This document shows positions 42,993-52,682 of a DNA stretch of 64,000 nt, piece by piece. Below the pieces are notes generated by a model. It ran no database searches. It saw only the letters and a list, made by a program, of their open reading frames with translations, and was not told the DNA's origin. Numbering within the stretch: position 1 is the first letter of the stretch; every line of letters begins with the position of its first letter. The position numbers were made by a program, and so were the translations under genes. Source of the stretch: Algoriphagus algorifonticola (lineage in GTDB: Bacteria > Bacteroidota > Bacteroidia > Cytophagales > Cyclobacteriaceae); assembly GCF_007655305.1 (NCBI RefSeq), contig NZ_VLOG01000064.1, forward strand, positions 1-64,000, written 5' to 3'.

Positions 42993-44123
42993 TTAAAGTC
43001 TAGTGCTCACCTTCTTGACCATTTGCTCTTTCCAAACGGCAAAGTCACCAGCGAGGATATGTTCCCTCGCCTGTCCTACTAACCATAGGTAAAACGCTAA
43101 ATTATGAATACTGGCGATTTGCGCAGCTAAAATCTCCTTAGAAATAGTTAAATGCCGCAAATAAGCCTTAGAATAAAAAGTACTCGCATAATTACCTATT
43201 GCAGGATCAACTGCAGAGAAATCATCCTCCCATTTTTTATTTCGGATATTAATAATCCCTTCGGAGGTAAAAAGCATCCCATTTCTTGCATTCCGGGTAG
43301 GCATTACACAATCAAACATGTCCACACCCAAGGCAATGCATTCCAAAATATTAGCCGGTGTCCCTACTCCCATCAAATAACGAGGTTTGTCTTGAGGCAA
43401 AATATCTGTCACCAACTCAGTCATTTCATACATCATTTCAGCAGGCTCACCTACCGATAGTCCTCCGATAGCATTCCCTTCCCGCTCTCTAGAGGCAATA
43501 AATTCAGCGCTTTGCTTGCGCAAGTCTTTGTACACTGAGCCTTGAACAATTGGAAAAAACGTCTGACTATAGCCATACTTGCCAGTGGTGGAATCAAACT
43601 GAGTGATACATCTATCTAACCAACGATGGGTCATTTCCATGGACTTTCTCGCATAGCCATACTCGCAAGGATATGGAGTACATTCATCAAAGGCCATGAT
43701 TATATCAGCTCCTATGGTCCGCTGAATATCCATGACATTTTCAGGAGTAAAGTGATGCTTGGAACCGTCAATATGGGATTTGAACATCACTCCATCCTCT
43801 TTTATTTTTCGGCTACCTGATAAAGAAAAAACCTGATATCCTCCACTATCGGTCAAAATAGGTCTATCCCAACCATTGAAACGATGAAGCCCCCCTGCTT
43901 TTTCTATGATATCCAATCCCGGTCTCAAATAGAGGTGATAAGTATTGCCTAAGATAATCTGAGCCTGAATATCCTCCTTCAGTTCTCTTTGATGGACTGC
44001 CTTAACACTTCCGGCAGTTCCAACAGGCATAAAAATAGGGGTTTGAATCGTTCCATGATCTGTTTCGACTGTACCAACTCTGGCTTTGGTCTGTGGATCA
44101 GTATGCTGTAAGGTAAACTTCAT
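42993..44123 (-). CDS. tgt: Queuine tRNA-ribosyltransferase (Tgt)
   Basis: This enzyme exchanges guanine-34 of tRNA(GUN) for the queuosine precursor preQ1. The ATG at 44123 gives the family N-terminus MKFTLQHTDPQTKARVG (376 aa). Active-site blocks are LTDSGGYQVFSLSG, IIMAFDECTPYP, VQGSVYKDLR, GGLSVGEP and DMFDCVMPTRNARNG. Where most bacterial Tgt have the zinc site C-x-C-x2-C before YTRAYLHHL, this protein reads SAVDPAIGNYASTFYSKAYLRHL with no cysteine, apparently lacking the structural zinc. I recall the same in Bacteroides Tgt. Confidence 0.95.
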   Translation of the reverse strand: MKFTLQHTDPQTKARVGTVETDHGTIQTPIFMPVGTAGSVKAVHQRELKEDIQAQIILGNTYHLYLRPGLDIIEKAGGLHRFNGWDRPILTDSGGYQVFSLSGSRKIKEDGVMFKSHIDGSKHHFTPENVMDIQRTIGADIIMAFDECTPYPCEYGYARKSMEMTHRWLDRCITQFDSTTGKYGYSQTFFPIVQGSVYKDLRKQSAEFIASREREGNAIGGLSVGEPAEMMYEMTELVTDILPQDKPRYLMGVGTPANILECIALGVDMFDCVMPTRNARNGMLFTSEGIINIRNKKWEDDFSAVDPAIGNYASTFYSKAYLRHLTISKEILAAQIASIHNLAFYLWLVGQAREHILAGDFAVWKEQMVKKVSTRL

Positions 44124-44219
44124 CTCTTGATTTTCAATGATGTGGACTTCATCCACGAAATGATAGGATTGGCCTGCAAAAATATCCACTTATTCTTAAA
44201 TGAATGCCTAAATGTCTTT

Positions 44220-44227
44220 TATATTTG
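44220..44227 (+). promoter_or_regulatory. Candidate -7 promoter element for the glycosyltransferase-sigma-rsmG operon
   Basis: TATATTTG is a full TAnnTTTG match, 18 bases before the ATG at 44245, which predicts a short leader of about 11 bases. Confidence 0.5.
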
Positions 44228-44244
44228 CCCAGCAAAATTGACCT

Positions 44245-45381
44245 ATGGGCCTATTTTTACTTTGGTTTCTCTTCGGTATTGGCATTTTCATTCAAATCAT
44301 CTACTTATTGGTGATTTTTGGGCGAACTGCATTCTATAAATTGCCCAAATCTGGTGGAAATACAGCAGACGAGGAGGCAGTCACGGTGGTAGTTCCGGCT
44401 CATAATGAGTACAAAAATCTCAAAGTCCTGATTCCCAAGCTATTCGAACAAGATTACCCCAAATACGACGTATTGGTAATCAACGATCGAAGTACAGACA
44501 GAACCAAAAGGTTGCTGGAGGAGATGATGGCGATTTATCCAAGACTCAGATCCGTCACTGTCAAGTACACCCCCGCTCACGTAACTTCCAAAAAATATGC
44601 GCTGACCTTGGGTATCAAGGTGGCCAAAAGTGACGTCATATTATTGACAGATGCAGATTGTATGCCTGCATCTGATCAGTGGATCAGAAAAATGACGAAA
44701 CCGGTACGAACTCAAGACAAGGTTTTCTCCATAGGATATTCAGGGTATGAGCGCGTGAGCGGTTTCCTCAATAAATGGATTCAGTTCGAAACCCTGAAAA
44801 CCGGACTTTACTATTTGTCCTTTGCATTATGGAAAGCTCCTTTCATGGGAGTAGGTCGAAATTTATGCTATAGAAGAAGTTTTTTCATGGAAGTGAAAGC
44901 CTTCAAAGGGATTTGGCATATTGAAGGGGGAGATGATGACTTATTTGTAAATCGGTATGCAACAGGGAAAAATACTGCAGTTGTAATTGATCCGGAAGCT
45001 AATACACTTTCCAAACCGAAAGAAAATTGGAAAGAATACAAGGTTCAGAAAAAAAGGCATCTGCATGCAGGAAAATATTACAGAGGAGAGGATAAGCGAA
45101 AAATCGGCTTTTATGCTTTATCCCATGCCTTATTTTGGATTGGGGGTCTTGGCTTATTGATTTATTTTGGTTTGGAGGGCAACTGGGAACGTTTTCTTAT
45201 CGTTTTCGGTATTATTCTAGTAAGATCATTTTTATTGTTGGGAATTTTCACCTCAGCAAGTAAAAAGATCAACGGTTCCAAAGTCCCTGCAAATATCCTG
45301 ATCAATGACTTTTTGTATTTGGGTTATTTTTGGGTTTTAGGATCTGTTTCTCACCAGTCAAAAGACATTCAATGGAAGTAA
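44245..45381 (+). CDS. Family 2 glycosyltransferase, membrane-bound
   Basis: This 378-aa protein has an N-terminal span (LFLLWFLFGIGIFIQIIYLLVIFG) and a GT-A domain (VTVVVPAHNEYKNLKVLIPKLFEQDYP, then VINDRSTDRTKR and the DAD/LLTDADC metal site near 133, then GGDDDLF near 230). At least two C-terminal spans follow. It probably builds a polysaccharide or glycolipid from a nucleotide sugar at the inner membrane. It is first of a three-gene overlapping unit with an ECF sigma factor and rsmG. No other sugar-polymer genes are adjacent. Confidence 0.92.
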   Translation: MGLFLLWFLFGIGIFIQIIYLLVIFGRTAFYKLPKSGGNTADEEAVTVVVPAHNEYKNLKVLIPKLFEQDYPKYDVLVINDRSTDRTKRLLEEMMAIYPRLRSVTVKYTPAHVTSKKYALTLGIKVAKSDVILLTDADCMPASDQWIRKMTKPVRTQDKVFSIGYSGYERVSGFLNKWIQFETLKTGLYYLSFALWKAPFMGVGRNLCYRRSFFMEVKAFKGIWHIEGGDDDLFVNRYATGKNTAVVIDPEANTLSKPKENWKEYKVQKKRHLHAGKYYRGEDKRKIGFYALSHALFWIGGLGLLIYFGLEGNWERFLIVFGIILVRSFLLLGIFTSASKKINGSKVPANILINDFLYLGYFWVLGSVSHQSKDIQWK

Positions 45382-45983
45382 ACGAGCGCGGATTTTCTAA
45401 CAAAGCACTGGAAGACTTTGACCTGATAGACAAGGCAGTGGATGAAAAGGATCAGCAGGCCTATGCTACCCTCATGAAGCGGTACAAAAAGGCTGTTTAT
45501 TTCATGATCCTAAAAATGATCCGGGATGCTGATGATGCAGAGGACTTGACGATGGAGGCTTTTGCAAAAGCATTCAAAAATCTACACCGCTTCAAAAAAG
45601 ACTATACCTTTTCAACTTGGCTATTTCGAATTGCCACAAACAACACCATTGATTTCATCCGAAAAAAGAAGCTCAAAACCATGAGCTTGAACACAACCAT
45701 GTCTGATGACAGCGGAAATGCCGTCACCATCGATGTGGAAGATGATGAGAACAATCCGCAGGACGAATTTATCAAATCTCAAAGGATCGAAATGGTAAGG
45801 ATTTTCGTAGATAAGCTTCCTGCGAAATACCGAAAATTAGTCCAGTTGAGATACTTTGATGAGCTTTCTTATGAGGAAATCGCCCAAGAACTCGAGAAAC
45901 CATTGGGAACTGTGAAAGCCCAACTTCACCGCTCCCGTGAACTTTTGTATGAAATCGCCTCCGGCAAAGAAAAACACATCTGA
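45372..45983 (+). CDS. ECF-type RNA polymerase sigma factor
   Basis: I use the ATG at 45372 (203 aa), overlapping the glycosyltransferase gene by ten bases. Region sigma2 is DKAVDEKDQQAYATLMKRYKKAVYFMILKMIRDADDAEDLTMEAFAKAFKNLHRFKKDYTFSTWLFRIATNNTIDFIRKKK (about 20-100). Region sigma4 is LPAKYRKLVQLRYFDELSYEEIAQELEKPLGTVKAQLHRSRELL (about 150-195). There is no anti-sigma gene adjacent, as in many SigE/RpoE-like housekeeping ECF factors of Bacteroidota. It directly precedes rsmG with a one-base overlap. Confidence 0.93.
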   Translation: MEVNERGFSNKALEDFDLIDKAVDEKDQQAYATLMKRYKKAVYFMILKMIRDADDAEDLTMEAFAKAFKNLHRFKKDYTFSTWLFRIATNNTIDFIRKKKLKTMSLNTTMSDDSGNAVTIDVEDDENNPQDEFIKSQRIEMVRIFVDKLPAKYRKLVQLRYFDELSYEEIAQELEKPLGTVKAQLHRSRELLYEIASGKEKHI

Positions 45984-46627
45984 TGAATACAGGCACTCAG
46001 CTGATTCTTTCCTACTTTCCTAATCTGACCGAAAAGCAAATCGAGCAATTAGACCGTTTGCAGGAATTATACGAAGATTGGAACTCTAAAATCAATGTAA
46101 TCAGCCGAAAGGACATGGATCAGTTCTATGTGCATCATGTGCTGCACTCTTTGGGGATTGCTAAAGTGATGGGATTTCAGCCTGGCACCAAAGTATTGGA
46201 TATCGGTACAGGAGGAGGATTTCCGGGTATTCCTTTGGCCATTTTATATCCTGACACACACTTTCATTTGGTAGATTCTATTGGTAAAAAAATCACCGTA
46301 GTCAAAGAAGTGGCAAAAGCCCTGAAGCTAAGCAATGTCGAAGCCCAGCAAGTGAGGGCAGAAACTTTAGTGAGAAAATACGACTTCGTGATCAGCCGAG
46401 CCGTGACCCGAATGATCAATTTTTATCCTTGGGTCAAAGGAAAAATCAAAAAAGAAGATTTCAACGAGTTCCCCAATGGCATCCTCTACCTCAAAGGAGG
46501 AGAGGTGGATGAAGAAATGGAAGAAACAGGCAAGTCCTATGTCACTTATCATTTGGAAGACTATTTCAAAGAAGAATTTTTTGAGACCAAAAAAGTAGTC
46601 TATATGCCTTGGGAGGATAAAAGATAA
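45983..46627 (+). CDS. rsmG: 16S rRNA (guanine-N7) methyltransferase RsmG
   Basis: This enzyme methylates G527 of 16S rRNA with SAM. The 214 aa contain the family start LTEKQIEQLDRLQELYEDWNSKINVISRKD, the SAM motif VLDIGTGGGFPGIPLAILYP near residue 68 and FVISRAVTRM near 134. Loss of this enzyme gives low-level streptomycin resistance in other bacteria. The ATG overlaps the sigma-factor stop codon (TGATG). About 200 bases to dnaE contain no gene. Confidence 0.95.
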   Translation: MNTGTQLILSYFPNLTEKQIEQLDRLQELYEDWNSKINVISRKDMDQFYVHHVLHSLGIAKVMGFQPGTKVLDIGTGGGFPGIPLAILYPDTHFHLVDSIGKKITVVKEVAKALKLSNVEAQQVRAETLVRKYDFVISRAVTRMINFYPWVKGKIKKEDFNEFPNGILYLKGGEVDEEMEETGKSYVTYHLEDYFKEEFFETKKVVYMPWEDKR

Positions 46628-46826
46628 AAAAAATCACAACTAACTTCAGTGCTTTTTTTCAATCAAACAGCTTCTGTGATTGACTTAATTTTATTATCCT
46701 ACTTTTGGTAATGTTCAACCAAACTGGTAATAGAATTTAATTCTAATTCTCCCCGACAATTCCTGCCACTTGACTTTTTTGCCTCCTTCAAATGACCTAA
46801 TTTGAAGCCTCAATTTTCTGTGCTGT

Positions 46827-49800
46827 ATGTATATTATTTTCGATACCGAGACCACCGGCTTACCCCGCAATTACAATGCCCCCATGTCCGATGTGGACAA
46901 CTGGCCTCGCTTGGTGCAATTAGCTTGGCAACTTCATGATGCTCAAGGCAAACTGATCTCTAATCATAATTACATCGTCAAACCGGAGGGTTTTACTATT
47001 CCCTACAATGCCGAAAAAGTCCATGGTATTTCTACCAAAAGAGCGCTGGCAGAAGGACATGACCTGAAAGAGGTCTTGGCGATTTTTGAAAAAGATGTCG
47101 CTGAGGCAAAGCATCTGGTCGGTCATAATATCGAGTTTGATATCAATGTGGTCGGTTCGGAATTTATCCGGGCTGAATTGCCCATGCCATTAACGGCCAA
47201 TCCACTCGACACGAAGGATATTTCCACTGAATTCTGTGCGATCCCAGGCGGTAAAGGAGGCAAATTCAAATGGCCTACCCTAACTGAATTGCATCAAAAA
47301 TTATTCGGAGAAGGATTTGGGGATGCGCACGATGCAGCTTATGACGTAGATGCAACCGCCCGATGCTTTTTTGGATTGATTACACAGGGTGTACAAAAGC
47401 CAGAAGAAGGCGTAGCCGTTTCAGAAGTAATCTACGAAGCTCCCAAGCTTGCTGAAGCAAATTTTGCGCAGGCTAAAGACAGCCAAAAAGCCGCTGCTAA
47501 AGATGTATTAAAGCAGGCTGGAAAAGCAGACATTTCTGACTTGGTGGATGTCCCATTCACCCATTTGCACGTTCATACACAGTATTCAGTTCTGCAAGCA
47601 ACCTCAGAAATCCCAGCTTTGGTTGCAAAGGCAAAATCCATGAATATGCCAGCTATCGCGATGACTGATCATGGCAATATGATGGGCGCTTTCCACTTTG
47701 TCAAAGCTGCTATGGGCGCAGAGATCAAGCCGATTGTAGGTTGCGAATTTAACCTCTGCAGAGATCGAAAAAACAAAGGGCAAAAAGACGATGGTTTTCA
47801 AACTGTCCTAATTGCAAAAAACAAGGTAGGCTATCATAATCTTGCCAAATTGGCCTCATACGCCAATATAGAAGGCTTTTATTATGTCCCGAGAATAGAC
47901 AAGGAGGTTCTGGTGCAGTACAAAGGGGACTTGATTGCCACCACCGGAGGGCTTTGGGGAGAGATTCCATTTTTGATTTTGAATGTGGGCGAAACTCAAG
48001 CAGAGGAAGCGTTTATCTGGTGGAAAGAGCAGTTTGGCGATGATTTTTATGTAGAGCTCAATCGACATGGAATCCCGGAAGAAGAAAAAGTCAATGAGGT
48101 CCTCTTAGAATTTGCCAAGAAGTATAATGTGAAATATTTCGCTGCCAATAACACCTATTATAATGATAAAGCGGATGCAAAAGCCCATGATATTTTGCTC
48201 TGCGTCAAGGATGGGGAATTGGTAGAAAAACCCAAAAAATATGTAGGCAAGCGAGGACGGGAGTTTCGATACGGCTTCCCAAATGACGAGTTTTACCTCA
48301 AGTCTCCAGAAGAAATGAAAAAACTTTTTGCAGATCTGCCGGAGGCTATTGAGTGCACCCAGGAAATCGTCGAAAAATGTGAAGCCTACAAGCTTGCCAG
48401 AGAAGTTCTTCTCCCCAAATTTGACATTCCTGAAGAATTCAAAGATCAGCAGGATGATGTAGATGGCGGAAAGCGGGGAGAAAATGCCTATCTACGTCAC
48501 CTGACTTATGAAGGTGCCAAAAAACGCTACTCAGAAATCACTCCTGAAATACGGGAAAGATTAGATTTTGAGCTGGCAACGATTGAGAATACCGGCTATC
48601 CGGGTTACTTCCTCATTGTACAGGACTTTACCCGGGCAGCCCGGGAAATGGGCGTTTCGGTGGGACCTGGAAGGGGTTCAGCGGCAGGGTCTGCTGTGGC
48701 TTACTGCATCGGAATCACCAATGTAGATCCTATTGAGTACGATCTCCTTTTTGAGAGATTCTTGAACCCAGACAGGGTTTCACTTCCCGATATTGATATT
48801 GACTTTGATGATGAAGGTAGAGGAAGAGTCATTGACTATGTAATCAAAAAATACGGTTCTAATCAGGTCGCACAAATCATCACCTATGGTACCATGGCGG
48901 CAAAATCAGCGATTCGGGATACCGCCAGAGTGCTCAATCTTCCCTTAGCAGAGGCAGGACGCCTTGCCAATCTCGTTCCGGACATCAAGTTGAAAGTACT
49001 GTTCGAGCTGGCGAAAAACAGAGCTGCTCTCTCTGATAAATTAAAAGGACAGGGAGAGTTGATCCAAAAAGCAGAAGAATTGCTTCGGGTTGCTCAGGGG
49101 CAGGATGAATCGGCAAAAACAGTCAATCAGGCAACAGTTTTGGAAGGCTCAGTTCGAAATACCGGGATTCATGCCTGTGGGGTAATCATTACGCCAGACG
49201 ATATCACCAATTTCGTTCCTGTGGCCTTGGCCAAGGATTCGGACATGGTTTGCACCCAGTTTGACAACTCGGTCGTAGAATCAGCCGGATTGCTGAAAAT
49301 GGACTTTTTGGGTCTAAAAACTCTGACCTTGATCAAAGACGCAATCAAAATCGTCAAAGAGCGTCATGGTTTAGAGTTGGACGCAGACACATTTCCGATA
49401 GATGACGAAAAGACCTACGAGTTATTTCAGCGGGGTGAAACAGTCGGCATTTTCCAGTACGAAAGTCCTGGGATGCAGAAATACATGCGTGAGCTGAAAC
49501 CTACTGTTTTTGCGGATTTAATCGCGATGAACGCGCTGTATAGACCAGGACCATTGGCTTACATTCCTTCTTTCATCAAAAGGAAGCATGGGACCGAACC
49601 CATCACCTACGATCTGGAGGATATGAAAGAATACCTGGAGGAAACCTATGGAATTACGGTATATCAGGAACAGGTAATGCTTCTATCCCAAAAACTGGCC
49701 GGCTTCACCAAAGGTGAGGCAGACGTACTTCGTAAAGCCATGGGTAAAAAGCAGAAGGATGTCTTGGATAAAATGAAACCCAAATTTATCGAGCAGGCAG

Positions 49801-51113
49801 CCGCCAAAGGACACGACCCTAAAAAGCTGGAGAAAATCTGGACAGACTGGGAAGCTTTTGCTTCTTATGCATTCAATAAATCTCACTCCACCTGTTATGC
49901 CTGGATAGCTTATCAAACTGCCTATCTTAAGGCCCATTATCCAGCCGAATACTTAGCCTCAGTTCTGAGCAATAACATGAACGATATCACGCAAGTGACT
50001 TTTTTCATGGAAGAATGTAAGCGGATGGGTATCCCGGTATTAGGACCGGATGTCAATGAATCCAAAAATGGCTTTACTGTAAATGCCGCTGGAGAAATCC
50101 GCTTTGGAATGGCAGCAATCAAAGGTGCTGGCTCCGCAGCAGTAGATGAAATCATCAAGGAAAGAGAGAAGAACGGCCCTTTCAAAAATATTTTTGATTT
50201 CGCCAAAAGAGTAAATTCCAGAGCCTTGAATAAGAAAACCATGGAAGCTCTGGCCATGGCCGGTGGCTTTGACTGCTTCCCTGAACATCACCGCAGACAA
50301 TACTTGGAAGCACCGGATGGAGATGTGACTTTGATCGAAAAGGCAGTGAAATATGCACAAAAGGTGCAGCAAGAGGAAGATAGTGCACAAGTAAGTTTAT
50401 TCGGAGGCAGTAGTGGTAGCATGGATATTCCGCTGCCTAGTATTGCACCTATGGAGCCATTTTCTCAATTGCAGCAATTGAACATTGAAAAAGAAGTAGT
50501 AGGCTTATATATTTCAGGGCACCCATTGGACCAATACCGCTTGGAAATTGAGTCCTTTACGAACGCTTCCTTAGCTGACCTGAATGATTTGGACGCCTTA
50601 CGCAGCAAGAAAGAAATCAGGCTAGCCGGATCAGTTTCTTCTTTCGCTCATAGAACCACCAAAAACGGGAAACCTTTCGGAACCTTGAGTTTGGAGGACT
50701 ATCAAGGAGGCTTTACTTTCTTTTTGTTTGGAGAGGATTATGTGAAATATAAGGAGTACTTCATGACAGGCTGGTTTTTGTTTCTCAAAGGAGAAGTAGG
50801 GCAAAAACGCTGGGATGAAAATTCCTTGGAGTTTAAGATCAATAGCATCATGTTATTGTCTGAGGTCAGAGGAAAAATGATCAAAGGCCTCCGGGTAAAT
50901 ATTGACTTGGATGATTTGACTTTAGACTTGATGGAAAAGCTGGAGACAATCACCCAGAAATACAAAGGAGAGGCAAAACTCTATTTCGATGTGATCGACC
51001 GAAAAGAGAATATCAGCCTTGAATTGTTTTCCAAAAAGTTTTCAATTGACCCAAGTGCCGAAATGATCAAAGAACTAAAGGAAATACCTGAAATAGTCTA
51101 TAAAGTAGAGTAA
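46827..51113 (+). CDS. dnaE: DNA polymerase III alpha subunit fused to an N-terminal DEDDh exonuclease
   Basis: This 1428-aa replicative polymerase starts with an epsilon-like 3'-5' exonuclease domain (about 1-200; FDTETTG with Asp6/Glu8, HNIEFDINV near 99, HDAAYDVDAT near 168). A linker follows, then the PHP domain from about 247 (HLHVHTQYSVLQ, MTDHGNMMG). The palm acidic motif PDIDIDFDD is near 654, then GRGSAAGS and the helix-hairpin-helix region (YAFNKSHSTCYAWIAYQTAYLKAHYPAEY). An OB fold (LAGSVSSFAHRTTKNGKPFGTLSLEDYQGG) is near 1270. The fused proofreader may make a separate DnaQ dispensable. Confidence 0.96.
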   Translation: MYIIFDTETTGLPRNYNAPMSDVDNWPRLVQLAWQLHDAQGKLISNHNYIVKPEGFTIPYNAEKVHGISTKRALAEGHDLKEVLAIFEKDVAEAKHLVGHNIEFDINVVGSEFIRAELPMPLTANPLDTKDISTEFCAIPGGKGGKFKWPTLTELHQKLFGEGFGDAHDAAYDVDATARCFFGLITQGVQKPEEGVAVSEVIYEAPKLAEANFAQAKDSQKAAAKDVLKQAGKADISDLVDVPFTHLHVHTQYSVLQATSEIPALVAKAKSMNMPAIAMTDHGNMMGAFHFVKAAMGAEIKPIVGCEFNLCRDRKNKGQKDDGFQTVLIAKNKVGYHNLAKLASYANIEGFYYVPRIDKEVLVQYKGDLIATTGGLWGEIPFLILNVGETQAEEAFIWWKEQFGDDFYVELNRHGIPEEEKVNEVLLEFAKKYNVKYFAANNTYYNDKADAKAHDILLCVKDGELVEKPKKYVGKRGREFRYGFPNDEFYLKSPEEMKKLFADLPEAIECTQEIVEKCEAYKLAREVLLPKFDIPEEFKDQQDDVDGGKRGENAYLRHLTYEGAKKRYSEITPEIRERLDFELATIENTGYPGYFLIVQDFTRAAREMGVSVGPGRGSAAGSAVAYCIGITNVDPIEYDLLFERFLNPDRVSLPDIDIDFDDEGRGRVIDYVIKKYGSNQVAQIITYGTMAAKSAIRDTARVLNLPLAEAGRLANLVPDIKLKVLFELAKNRAALSDKLKGQGELIQKAEELLRVAQGQDESAKTVNQATVLEGSVRNTGIHACGVIITPDDITNFVPVALAKDSDMVCTQFDNSVVESAGLLKMDFLGLKTLTLIKDAIKIVKERHGLELDADTFPIDDEKTYELFQRGETVGIFQYESPGMQKYMRELKPTVFADLIAMNALYRPGPLAYIPSFIKRKHGTEPITYDLEDMKEYLEETYGITVYQEQVMLLSQKLAGFTKGEADVLRKAMGKKQKDVLDKMKPKFIEQAAAKGHDPKKLEKIWTDWEAFASYAFNKSHSTCYAWIAYQTAYLKAHYPAEYLASVLSNNMNDITQVTFFMEECKRMGIPVLGPDVNESKNGFTVNAAGEIRFGMAAIKGAGSAAVDEIIKEREKNGPFKNIFDFAKRVNSRALNKKTMEALAMAGGFDCFPEHHRRQYLEAPDGDVTLIEKAVKYAQKVQQEEDSAQVSLFGGSSGSMDIPLPSIAPMEPFSQLQQLNIEKEVVGLYISGHPLDQYRLEIESFTNASLADLNDLDALRSKKEIRLAGSVSSFAHRTTKNGKPFGTLSLEDYQGGFTFFLFGEDYVKYKEYFMTGWFLFLKGEVGQKRWDENSLEFKINSIMLLSEVRGKMIKGLRVNIDLDDLTLDLMEKLETITQKYKGEAKLYFDVIDRKENISLELFSKKFSIDPSAEMIKELKEIPEIVYKVE

Positions 51114-51201
51114 GAGAAGTGAATTTTGTATTTACCTATGACTCATAGACAAAAAATGATAAGTGGTAGGAACTAATTACCGATTGATTCACTTTCTCTC
51201 A

Positions 51202-51209
51202 TATATTTG
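51202..51209 (+). promoter_or_regulatory. Candidate -7 promoter element for trxA
   Basis: TATATTTG matches TAnnTTTG exactly, 31 bases before the trxA ATG. A TTG at 51184-51186 lies 15 bases upstream, a little close for a -33 element. Confidence 0.5.
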
Positions 51210-51240
51210 AATAAAAGAATCGAACTAAACGAATTATACA

Positions 51241-51561
51241 ATGGGAAAAGCAATCGAAATCACCGACGCTAATTTTGAAGATGTAATCAAATCCGATCAG
51301 CCAATTCTGGTTGATTTTTGGGCCGAATGGTGTGGACCTTGTAAAATGATCGGACCAGTAGTTGAAGAATTGGCCGGTGATTACGAAGGAAAAGCAGTAA
51401 TCGGAAAAGTGGATGTAGACTCTAACCCAGGAGTTGCTCAGGCATTTGGCATCCGTTCTATTCCAACCTTATTGTTCTTCAAAGATGGACAAATCGTAGA
51501 TAAGCAAGTTGGTGCAGTGCCTAAAGCGGTATTAGCACAGAAGTTGGACGCTCAATTATAA
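51241..51561 (+). CDS. trxA: Thioredoxin
   Basis: This 106-aa cytosolic dithiol reductant has the active site WCGPC (Cys31, Cys34) in ILVDFWAEWCGPCKMIGP and the cis-Pro loop SIPTLLFFKDGQ near residue 74. The length and start fit classical Trx. It has its own -7 box and terminator, so it appears monocistronic. Confidence 0.97.
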   Translation: MGKAIEITDANFEDVIKSDQPILVDFWAEWCGPCKMIGPVVEELAGDYEGKAVIGKVDVDSNPGVAQAFGIRSIPTLLFFKDGQIVDKQVGAVPKAVLAQKLDAQL

Positions 51562-51582
51562 GCAGCATCTTCCAAGAATTTG

Positions 51583-51613
51583 AAGCCACGGAAAAATCCC
51601 GTGGCTTTTTTTA
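51583..51613 (+). terminator. Terminator of trxA
   Basis: A 9-bp stem AAGCCACGG/CCGTGGCTT (51583-51591 with 51599-51607) is followed by a T run. It lies 21 bases after the trxA stop codon and before mnmH. Confidence 0.87.
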
Positions 51614-51626
51614 TATTCGACTCTAG

Positions 51627-52682
51627 ATGAATGAAAAACTAATTTCTCTTTCTGAATTTTTCGGTTTAAGAGCCTCTATACCTATTCTAGACGCTCGAAG
51701 CGAAGGAGAATTTGAGCAAAGCCATATACCCGGGGCGCAGAATCTCCCTATTCTAAATAATCAAGAAAGAATTGAAGTTGGAACACTTTATAAAAATGAA
51801 GGCAGTGAAGCGGCTACCTTAAAAGGTTTTGAACTGGTCGGCCCTAGATTTCATCTAATCCAAAAAGAAGCAATTCAACAATTCCCCGAGCGAAAAGTCC
51901 TACTCTACTGCTGGCGAGGAGGAATGAGATCTCAGATTTTATCTTGGCTATTGGGAATGGTAGGATTCGAAGTGTACCGCTTAAAAGGTGGCTATAAAAC
52001 CTATAGAACTTTTACATTTGAAGAGGTTCGGAAACCTCATACACTCATCGTATTAGGCGGAAAAACCGGTTCCGGAAAAACACTTTTACTAAAGGAGCTC
52101 TCCAAAAGCGGAGAGCAAGTTATTGATTTGGAAGGCCTTGCAAGGCATAAAGGATCCTCATTTGGAGCGATTGGGCAAGATCCTCAGCCTACTGTGGAGC
52201 AGTTTGAAAACCTAATGGCCGAGCAATTACTCCAAATGGATACTGTTCGACCTATCTGGGTAGAAAACGAAAGCCGAAAAATAGGGAGGATTATCATTCC
52301 TGATCTTTTTTTTCAGCAAATGCTTGAGGCACCCCTGATAGATATTTTCAAGACAGTTAAGGAAAGAATAGCGCATATTGCTGATGAATACGGGAAACTT
52401 CCAAAAGAAGAATTGATCGCTGCTGTCAAGCGATTGAAGAAAAAATTGGGAGGACTAAGAACGGAGCAGGCGATTGAAGCAATCCGATCAGGAGACCATG
52501 CAGCTTGGATTCAGAATCTCTTAATCTACTATGACAAGGCTTACGAATATGACCTTAACCGACATCCCAACGAAAAAACGTATTCATTGGACTTGAGCAA
52601 CAAAAACATTAATCAGCAAATAGAACTTTTAATTCAAACCAAATCCAAGATCCATGGAAACTCAAGCAACCCGATTAACTGA
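51627..52682 (+). CDS. mnmH: tRNA 2-selenouridine synthase (MnmH/SelU/YbbB)
   Basis: This enzyme replaces sulfur by selenium in 5-substituted 2-thiouridine at tRNA position 34 using selenophosphate. The 351 aa have an N-terminal rhodanese domain with catalytic Cys95 (LLYCWRGGMRS) and a C-terminal P-loop domain (VLGGKTGSGKTLLLKE near 140), the diagnostic pair of the family. The gene overlaps selD by 29 bases, which supplies selenophosphate, so this pair is a complete selenouridine module. Selenocysteine genes (selA, selB) are not seen in the window. Confidence 0.94.
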   Translation: MNEKLISLSEFFGLRASIPILDARSEGEFEQSHIPGAQNLPILNNQERIEVGTLYKNEGSEAATLKGFELVGPRFHLIQKEAIQQFPERKVLLYCWRGGMRSQILSWLLGMVGFEVYRLKGGYKTYRTFTFEEVRKPHTLIVLGGKTGSGKTLLLKELSKSGEQVIDLEGLARHKGSSFGAIGQDPQPTVEQFENLMAEQLLQMDTVRPIWVENESRKIGRIIIPDLFFQQMLEAPLIDIFKTVKERIAHIADEYGKLPKEELIAAVKRLKKKLGGLRTEQAIEAIRSGDHAAWIQNLLIYYDKAYEYDLNRHPNEKTYSLDLSNKNINQQIELLIQTKSKIHGNSSNPIN

